From Paraburkholderia acidisoli (lineage in GTDB: Bacteria > Pseudomonadota > Gammaproteobacteria > Burkholderiales > Burkholderiaceae): a DNA stretch of 64,000 nucleotides. Made by a program: the position numbers and the translations under genes. The notes under the pieces were generated by a model. The model did not search any database. It saw nothing but the letters and a program-made list of their open reading frames with translations, and was not told the origin of the DNA. Of this stretch, positions 59,030-64,000 are shown piece after piece. The stretch is from positions 1,302,001 through 1,366,000 of the forward strand of contig NZ_CP046915.1 in assembly GCF_009789675.1 (NCBI RefSeq), in the 5' to 3' direction. Each line of letters starts with the position of its first letter. Position 1 is the first letter of the stretch.

Positions 59030-59353
59030 ATGAATCTGGAACTGGCAGCGGCATCGCTTTCGCGACGGGGTCTTGGCCTGACCGATCTCAGGGAGTTCGC
59101 ACTGCAGTGCCGCGACGGCGCAAGCCGGCCCGGCAGCCATGCGGCCGTGCTGATCCTGCTGGCCGAAAAGGCGTCGGCATTTTTCGAGCGATACGAGGGC
59201 ATTGCGATGAGCAACGACGCGCTCAATGAATTCGTCCGCCTGCTGGCCGGTGACGTGGAGACGTTCCGTCTGGCTACGGCACAGGGCGACGTGGCGCTCG
59301 TCGAGGCCTTGAACGCTTTCGCTTCGTTGTTTTCGCGCGAGCTGGCGATATAG
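59030..59353 (+). CDS. hypothetical protein of 107 residues
   Basis: GGAGAGG lies 5 nt upstream of the ATG, a strong ribosome site, and codon usage matches the neighbours. The protein is mostly alpha-helical (LTDLREFALQCRD, AVLILLAEKASAFFERYEG, LNEFVRLLAGDVETFRLATAQGDVALVEALNAFASLFS) with no signal or membrane segment. I do not recognise it. It begins 36 bp after the amidohydrolase stop and may be the last gene of that operon. Confidence 0.65.
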   Translation: MNLELAAASLSRRGLGLTDLREFALQCRDGASRPGSHAAVLILLAEKASAFFERYEGIAMSNDALNEFVRLLAGDVETFRLATAQGDVALVEALNAFASLFSRELAI

Positions 59354-59544
59354 CAGCGGATACCATCCGGCCTACCGGCATCGTCGCCATGCCGAACGGG
59401 CCGTTCTCACGCGCGGAGAAAAGCCGAAATTTAAGTTTCCTTTAATTTTCGGCCGCTACATTGATCGATATGTCACATTGTGCCTCATTTCCCGGCTTGA
59501 CACCGGGGCTCGATGCGCAATGAGATCACCCCGCAGTTCCAGGT

Positions 59545-59617
59545 CTGGACGCAACGTCCAGTCGTCGCCGGCGACTCGGTGGCAGCTTGGCCCAGCGCTC
59601 AGCGCTGGGTTTTTTTT
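59545..59617 (+). ncRNA. three-hairpin element ending in an intrinsic terminator (possible sRNA or attenuator)
   Basis: CTGGACG (59545-59551) pairs with CGTCCAG (59555-59561); GTCG (59564-59567) with CGAC (59572-59575); CCCAGCG (59591-59597) with CGCTGGG (59603-59609), followed by eight T residues (59610-59617). It ends only 13 nt before the ATG of the MFS gene. TTGACA at about 59496 could be a -35 element. It is either a small RNA, a leader that attenuates the MFS gene, or the end of the upstream operon. Confidence 0.5.
59591..59617 (+). terminator. strong intrinsic terminator just before the MFS start codon
   Basis: A 7-9 bp GC-rich stem (CCCAGCG/CGCTGGG, extendable by two pairs) with a short loop, followed by eight T residues, is a textbook Rho-independent terminator in the plus orientation. 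Confidence 0.9.
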
Positions 59618-59629
59618 GATTCCACCACC

Positions 59630-60856
59630 ATGCAGAATTCCGTAGCGGCCTCAACGTCCACGGCACCTATGACACAACTCGAAAAGCGCGCGACGTTCTC
59701 GCTCGCCGCGATCTTCGCGCTGCGCATGCTGGGCCTCTTCATGATCATGCCGGTGTTTTCGGTCTACGCGAAAACCGTTCCCGGCGGCGACAACCTGCTG
59801 CTCGTCGGCATCGCGCTCGGCGCGTACGGCGTCACGCAGTCACTCCTGTACATCTTCTACGGCTGGGTCTCCGACCGCATTGGCCGCAAACCGGTGATCG
59901 CCACGGGCCTCGTGATCTTCGCCATCGGCAGCTTCGTGGCCGCGGGCGCGCACGACATGGTGTGGATCATCGTCGGGCGCGTCATTCAGGGCATGGGCGC
60001 GGTCTCGTCGGCGGTGCTCGCGTTCATCGCCGACCTGACTTCCGAGGAGCATCGCACCAAGGCCATGGCGATGGTGGGCGGCTCGATCGGCATGTCGTTC
60101 GCCGTGGCCATCGTGGGCGCGCCCATCGTGTTCCACTGGCTCGGCATGAGCGGCCTGTTCGCGCTGGTCGGCGTGTTCTCGATCCTGGCCGTGGGCGTGG
60201 TGATCTGGGTCGTCCCCGACGCGCCCAGCAAACCCGTGCACGTGCGCGCGCCGTTCGCCGAGGTGCTGCACAACGTCGAGCTGCTGCGCCTGAACTTCGG
60301 CGTGCTCGTGCTGCATGCCACGCAAACCGCGCTGTTTTTGGTGGTGCCGCGCCTGCTCGTCGACGCCGGTCTGCCGGTGGCCTCGCACTGGAAGGTGTAT
60401 CTGCCGGTCATGGGCCTCTCGTTCGTGCTGATGGTGCCCGCCATCATCGCCGCGGAGAAGCGCGGCAAGATGAAGGCCGTGGTGGTCTCGGCAATCGCGC
60501 TTATCCTGATCGGCCAGTTGTTGCTCGGCTCGCTCGCGCATACATTGGCAATCGTGGCGGCGGTGCTGTTCGTGTACTTCCTCGGTTTCAACATCCTGGA
60601 GGCGTCGCAGCCCTCGCTCGTCTCGAAGCTCGCGCCGGGCAACCGCAAGGGCGCGGCCACGGGCGTGTACAACACCACGCAGTCGCTCGGGCTCGCGCTC
60701 GGCGGCGTGGTGGGCGGCTGGCTGCTCAAGCACGACGGCGCCAGTACCGTGTTTTACGCGTGTTCGGGGCTCGTATTGTGCTGGCTTATCATCGCGGCCA
60801 ATATGAAGGTGCCGCTCAAGCGCGCCTCGTCGTCATTGCCGTCGCCGTCGCCTTGA
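59630..60856 (+). CDS. MFS transporter, YajR-like drug/solute exporter type
   Basis: A 408-residue carrier with about twelve helices. EKRATFSLAAIFALRMLGLFMIMPVFSVYA at helix 1, GWVSDRIGRKPVIATG as motif A and GAPIVFHWLG-like motif C in helix 5 fit the DHA1 exporter group near E. coli YajR, though the YajR C-terminal YAM domain is absent. Two starts are possible, 59630 and 59669 (MTQLEKRATF); neither has a clear ribosome site. The intrinsic terminator at 59591-59617 lies directly upstream, so expression may depend on read-through or antitermination. A second terminator follows at 60993. Confidence 0.85.
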   Translation: MQNSVAASTSTAPMTQLEKRATFSLAAIFALRMLGLFMIMPVFSVYAKTVPGGDNLLLVGIALGAYGVTQSLLYIFYGWVSDRIGRKPVIATGLVIFAIGSFVAAGAHDMVWIIVGRVIQGMGAVSSAVLAFIADLTSEEHRTKAMAMVGGSIGMSFAVAIVGAPIVFHWLGMSGLFALVGVFSILAVGVVIWVVPDAPSKPVHVRAPFAEVLHNVELLRLNFGVLVLHATQTALFLVVPRLLVDAGLPVASHWKVYLPVMGLSFVLMVPAIIAAEKRGKMKAVVVSAIALILIGQLLLGSLAHTLAIVAAVLFVYFLGFNILEASQPSLVSKLAPGNRKGAATGVYNTTQSLGLALGGVVGGWLLKHDGASTVFYACSGLVLCWLIIAANMKVPLKRASSSLPSPSP

Positions 60857-60992
60857 ACCTCGGCGCATCGCAACAGCACCACCCAAAGCGGCACCTTTCC
60901 TCGCTGCCGTCTTAAAGCGGCATCGCTCGAACCCTAACCCGAAAGGCGACGATCCGCGCGTCGCCCCGTCATCTCATCGCTCGCACACACAC

Positions 60993-61019
60993 ACGGCGCC
61001 CCGCAACGGGCGCCGTTTG
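60993..61019 (+). terminator. intrinsic-type terminator after the MFS gene
   Basis: ACGGCGCCC (60993-61001) and GGGCGCCGT (61008-61016) form a perfect 9 bp stem with a 6 nt loop, followed by only TTT. It lies between the MFS and MscS genes, oriented for either. Confidence 0.65.
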
Positions 61020-61055
61020 CCATTCGCGACACTTTCAAGGAGTCCCCGTCCCGCG

Positions 61056-62276
61056 ATGTCCCTCAACGCCATACCGCTCGCCCCGCTGATCGCCCTCGTA
61101 CTGCTGTTCGCCGCCGCCGCGATTGTCGGCATCGTCGTCCACTTCCTGCTCTTTCGCGTGGTCGCCCGTGTCGCTCGCCGCACTACGACGCGTATCGACG
61201 ACGCCCTCTTCGAATTCGGCGCATTCCGCTGGCTCGGCCGGCTCGCGCCCGTCGTCGTCGTCAAGATCGGCATCGGGCTCGTGCCCAATCTGCCCGCGTC
61301 GATCGCCGACACCATCGACAAGATCGCTTTCGCGATCATCGTGCTGTGCGTCGCGCTCACGCTCGGCGCGACGCTTTCCGCTATCGAGCACGTTTACCGC
61401 CTCACGCATCAGGAGCAGCCGCGCGTCTCGCTCAAAGGCGCCATGCAACTCGTCAAGCTGATCCTGTTCATCACGGCGGCGCTCGTCATCATCGGCGACG
61501 TGACGGGCAAGCAGATCGGCCTGCTGCTCTCTGGAATCGGCGCGATGTCGGCGGTGCTGATGCTGATTTTCAAGGACACGCTGCTAGGGCTCGTCGCGGG
61601 CATCCAGCTGTCGTCGAACGACATGCTGCGCATCGGCGACTGGATCACGATGCCGGGCGCGGGCGCCGACGGCACCGTCACGGATATCACGCTGAACACC
61701 GTGAAGGTCGCGAACTTCGACCATACGATCATCACCATTCCCACCTGGAAGCTGATCACCGAGAGCTACCAGAACTGGCGCGGCATGAGCGAAGCGGGCG
61801 GCCGGCGCATCAAGCGCGCCCTGCGTATCGACGCCACCAGCGTTCGTTTTCTCGAGGCCGAGGAGCTCGCGCGCCTCGAACGTCTCACGATGCTGCGCGA
61901 GTATCTCGCGGGCAAGCGGGCGGTCTTGCAGCAGCACAACCTCGCGCTCGCCAGCGCCGGCAGTGCGCCCGGCAATCTGCGCCGTCTCACGAATCTGGGC
62001 ACGTTTCGCGGCTACGTCGCCCGATACCTGGAAACGCATCCCCTCGTTCATCGCGAGATGACGTGCATGGTGCGCCAGTTGCCGGCCGATGCCGAAGGCG
62101 TACCGATCGAGCTGTATTGCTTCACGACCACGACGAGCTGGGCCGAATACGAAACCATCCAGGCGGATCTGTTCGATCACCTGATCGCGATGCTGCCGGA
62201 GTTCGGCTTGCGCGTGTACCAGCGGCCAACGGGGTTCGACCTGCAATCCGGCCTCGCGGTATCACGCGAAGCTTGA
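61056..62276 (+). CDS. MscS-family mechanosensitive channel (YbdG-like)
   Basis: A 406-residue membrane protein with about five transmembrane helices before the MscS core (VLMLIFKDTLLGLVAGIQLSSNDMLRIGDWITMPGAGADGTVTDITLNTVKVANFDHTIITIPTWKLITESYQNW, residues about 175-250). The soluble vestibule and C-terminal half resemble YbdG/MscM-like channels in length and in the NWRGMSEAGGRRIKRAL segment. Such channels open under hypo-osmotic stress in the inner membrane. The ATG at 61056 has AAGGAG 13 nt upstream, a rather long spacing. Confidence 0.88.
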   Translation: MSLNAIPLAPLIALVLLFAAAAIVGIVVHFLLFRVVARVARRTTTRIDDALFEFGAFRWLGRLAPVVVVKIGIGLVPNLPASIADTIDKIAFAIIVLCVALTLGATLSAIEHVYRLTHQEQPRVSLKGAMQLVKLILFITAALVIIGDVTGKQIGLLLSGIGAMSAVLMLIFKDTLLGLVAGIQLSSNDMLRIGDWITMPGAGADGTVTDITLNTVKVANFDHTIITIPTWKLITESYQNWRGMSEAGGRRIKRALRIDATSVRFLEAEELARLERLTMLREYLAGKRAVLQQHNLALASAGSAPGNLRRLTNLGTFRGYVARYLETHPLVHREMTCMVRQLPADAEGVPIELYCFTTTTSWAEYETIQADLFDHLIAMLPEFGLRVYQRPTGFDLQSGLAVSREA

Positions 62277-62357
62277 CGGGCGGAGTCGTGGCGGGCGCTC
62301 AGTGTTCCGCCAGGCGCGCGAGGCTGGCTGTCGCACCCTATGACGCGACGCGAGGGC

Positions 62358-63062
62358 TCAGAGGCTGACGGTCGAATCGCGGCGCTCGAGAATGTCGAGC
62401 AGGAAATCGAACGAGAGACGAATGTCGCGCTCCATCGCTTCGCGCGCCGCCGCCGCGTCGTGACGCTCCATCGCCGCGACCACCACGTGATGAAGGTCCG
62501 TGCCGGCCGTGTTGTACGGCACGGTTTCGTTGCGCTCCACTTCCTGCGTGATCACACGCATGTACGGACCGCATTGAAGCCATACCGTTTCGATCAGTTG
62601 CGGCAGCACCGCCGAACCCGAGAGCTGATAAATCAGGAAGTGGAATTCCTGATTCTTCACGAGGCTTTCGTGAATGCCGTCGTGCTGGATGGCCAGTTCG
62701 TGCTCGCCAATCAAGCGCTTGAGGCGGCGGATCGAGGCGTCGTCCACGCGCTCGGCGGCCATTTCCGTTGCGCGGCCTTCGAGCGCGATGCGCGCGTTGC
62801 AGAGGTCGAGCAGCCGCGCCTTGCTCACTTCGGGCACCTGGATCGTGCCATTGGCCAGCGCGATCAAACCGTTTTCGACGACAAGCTGGCGCAGCGCCTC
62901 GCGCACCGGCATCGCGCTGGAACCGAAGCCGTCGGCCAGCGAGGCCACCGTCAACTGCGTGCCCGGCTCGAAGCGCCCCTGCATCAGCGAGGTGCGCAGC
63001 TGGGCGTAGATCGACTCCTGCATCGTCGAGCGCTTCACCACGCGCTTGATCTGTTCGCTCAT
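62358..63062 (-). CDS. GntR-family regulator (FadR/FCD type)
   Basis: A 234-residue regulator with an N-terminal GntR winged helix (IYAQLRTSLMQGRFEPGTQLTVASLADGFGSSAMPVREALRQLVVENGL, residues about 18-66) and an FCD effector domain (LLDLCNARIALEGRATEMAAE, HFLIYQLSGSAVLPQLIE, DLHHVVVAAMERHDAAAAREAME) with Asp and His metal-type positions. FCD regulators respond to organic acids or sugar acids. It is divergent from the porin gene, with two palindromes that carry TTGATCRA/TTTGATCAAA cores between them, so it probably controls itself and the porin. Confidence 0.9.
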   Translation of the reverse strand: MSEQIKRVVKRSTMQESIYAQLRTSLMQGRFEPGTQLTVASLADGFGSSAMPVREALRQLVVENGLIALANGTIQVPEVSKARLLDLCNARIALEGRATEMAAERVDDASIRRLKRLIGEHELAIQHDGIHESLVKNQEFHFLIYQLSGSAVLPQLIETVWLQCGPYMRVITQEVERNETVPYNTAGTDLHHVVVAAMERHDAAAAREAMERDIRLSFDFLLDILERRDSTVSL

Positions 63063-63071
63063 CTTCGTTCC

Positions 63072-63221
63072 TTGATCGTTCGATCAAATTGATCCCGCAT
63101 TGTAGCAGCGCCACGCTGCCATCGCTCGGTGTTGCCTGCGGGACGCGCCAGGGTCGGTGCGCCTTGACAAACAATATTGGCGAAAAAAGAATTCGGTCAT
63201 CAATTGATTATTTGATCAAAT
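63072..63221. promoter_or_regulatory. TGATC-core palindromes between GntR and porin genes
   Basis: TTGATCG-TT-CGATCAA at 63072-63087 is a perfect 7-2-7 inverted repeat 10 bp upstream of the GntR start. A second palindrome, ATTTGATCAAAT at 63210-63221, is perfect over 12 bp and lies 112 bp upstream of the porin start. Both share TTGATC/GATCAA, and a half-site TTGATC recurs at 63089-63094. They are candidate operators for the GntR protein. Confidence 0.65.
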
Positions 63222-63332
63222 GATACGAAGCATGCCGAAAAGCCGAACCGCCGCGTCGCCGCTTCCCGGCGCATGACCCGGTCGCGCGATCTTTTTTGGC
63301 GGCGTCCATCATCCGTTACTGTCATCACCTCT

Positions 63333-64000
63333 ATGTCCAGACGATTCCTCTCACGCCCACCTTCGCCGCGCCGCCGACTCGCCGCCGCGTGCCTGTCCGC
63401 CTGCGTCGCGCTCGGCGCGGGCGCCGCGCACGCCCAAAGCGCCGTCACGCTCTACGGCATCGTCGATGCCGGTATCGGCTACGTCAGCAATGTCGGCGGC
63501 AAGACCCAGGTGCTCGCCACCAACTCGATCATGCAGGCGAACCGGCTGGGCTTTCGCGGCAGCGAAGACCTGGGCGGCGGCACCAAGGCGATCTTCACGC
63601 TCGAAAACGGCTACAGCACCACCACGGGCGCGCTCGGACAAGGCGGCAAGCTGTTCGGGCGCCAGGCGTTCGTCGGCCTGAAAGACGACCGCTACGGCAC
63701 GCTCACGCTCGGCAACCAGTACGACTTCATGGGCTTGACGCTCGGCATGTACGAAACGTCCACGTGGTTGCTCGGCCAATATTCCGACCACCCGTTCGCG
63801 AACGACCGCGCGAACTCGCTGCGCCTCACCAACTCCGTGCAGTACCTCACCCCGGTATGGTCGGGCTTCCAGTTCGGGGCAATGTACGGCTTCTCGAACC
63901 TGCCCGGCGACATCAACGGCGACGGCCGCGCATACAGCTTTTCCGCGACCTACGCCGCGGGACCGTTGAACGTCGCGGCGGCCTATACCGAAGTCGCGGG
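63333..64000 (+). CDS. trimeric general porin, 3' end beyond the window
   Basis: The first 222 codons of a Gram-negative outer-membrane porin of the Burkholderia/Neisseria type; the frame is open to the window end. The signal peptide (RRRLAAACLSACVALGAGAAHAQ, cleavage after AHA near residue 34) is followed by SAVTLYGIVDAGIGYVSN, NRLGFRGSEDLGGGTKAIFTLENGY and GRQAFVGLKDDRYGTLTLGNQYDF, the standard first strands and L3 region. These are 16-stranded beta barrels that let small hydrophilic solutes into the periplasm. No clear ribosome site precedes the ATG at 63333. It is divergent from a GntR gene. Confidence 0.93.
   Translation, partial: MSRRFLSRPPSPRRRLAAACLSACVALGAGAAHAQSAVTLYGIVDAGIGYVSNVGGKTQVLATNSIMQANRLGFRGSEDLGGGTKAIFTLENGYSTTTGALGQGGKLFGRQAFVGLKDDRYGTLTLGNQYDFMGLTLGMYETSTWLLGQYSDHPFANDRANSLRLTNSVQYLTPVWSGFQFGAMYGFSNLPGDINGDGRAYSFSATYAAGPLNVAAAYTEVA

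Noticed and set aside
59545..59617. mini-ykkC (guanidine-II) riboswitch for the hairpins before the MFS gene
   Set aside because: The hairpin loops are CAA and CCGG, not the conserved ACGR loops of that class.
1..64000. search by eye for tRNA, rRNA, insertion sequences and prophage genes
   Set aside because: No transposase, integrase, phage structural gene, CCA-ended cloverleaf or rRNA-like sequence was recognised; faint tRNA genes could still be missed without a covariance search.

Overview
The window is a GC-rich (by eye well above 60%) bacterial chromosome segment whose gene content (many LysR regulators, MFS and ribose-type ABC carriers, a trimeric-porin gene, a guanidine-carboxylase operon, a bacteriophytochrome) fits a Burkholderiaceae genome, most likely Paraburkholderia, Caballeronia or Burkholderia and probably a secondary replicon. 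That placement is inference from gene content; no rRNA, tRNA, replication or housekeeping gene is present to confirm it. No insertion sequence, phage gene or CRISPR array was seen.

Layout. 1-4049 (minus): the 5' end of a YbaK-like tRNA-editing gene, then an MFS carrier - LysR - aspartase-type lyase operon preceded by a perfect operator-like palindrome. 4535-21439 (minus): a large carbohydrate-type catabolic locus. Two near-identical promoter/operator modules (15065-15108 and 21552-21590) drive two transcription units. The first runs from a CaiB-type CoA transferase through a signal-less solute-binding-like protein, an MFS carrier, a MaoC hydratase and a lactonase-like amidohydrolase to a ribose-type ABC transporter with an unusually long ATPase and an FAH-family enzyme. 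The second runs from a second ribose-type ABC transporter through an RbsD-like mutarotase and a Gfo/Idh/MocA dehydrogenase to a LacI repressor. This locus is the best candidate here for an undescribed pathway: mutarotase, dehydrogenase, lactonase and FAH enzyme suggest non-phosphorylative sugar oxidation, while the CoA transferase and MaoC hydratase suggest a CoA-thioester branch.

21787-24865 (plus): a two-domain KaiC-like ATPase with a hybrid histidine kinase. 24995-26481 (minus): an SDR and its TetR regulator with matching operators. 26553-28296 (plus): a hipBA toxin-antitoxin locus with three palindromic operators. 28319-34545: a rhomboid protease, then a LysR gene divergent from a sulfatase - MFS - FAD-oxidase operon. 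34598-38502: a bacteriophytochrome kinase, a DyP peroxidase and a zinc-less DksA-like protein. 38687-43004: LysR, MFS and an M81 (MlrC-type) peptidase.

43290-52884 (plus): a complete guanidine-assimilation operon. A guanidine-I (ykkC) riboswitch precedes an ABC importer, two carboxyguanidine-deiminase-type subunits, a biotin-dependent guanidine/urea carboxylase and an allophanate hydrolase that lacks the usual C-terminal domain. 52901-59353: an XRE regulator divergent from an alpha/beta-hydrolase - polar amino-acid ABC transporter - M20 amidohydrolase operon in which one permease is frameshifted. 59545-64000: a three-hairpin terminator element in front of an MFS gene, an MscS channel, a GntR regulator with palindromic operators, and a porin cut by the window end.

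A recurring oddity is the presence of short 11-12 bp tandem repeats exactly at the ends of genes (around 12692, 41145 and 43002), plus an in-frame 12 bp repeat inside the carboxylase.
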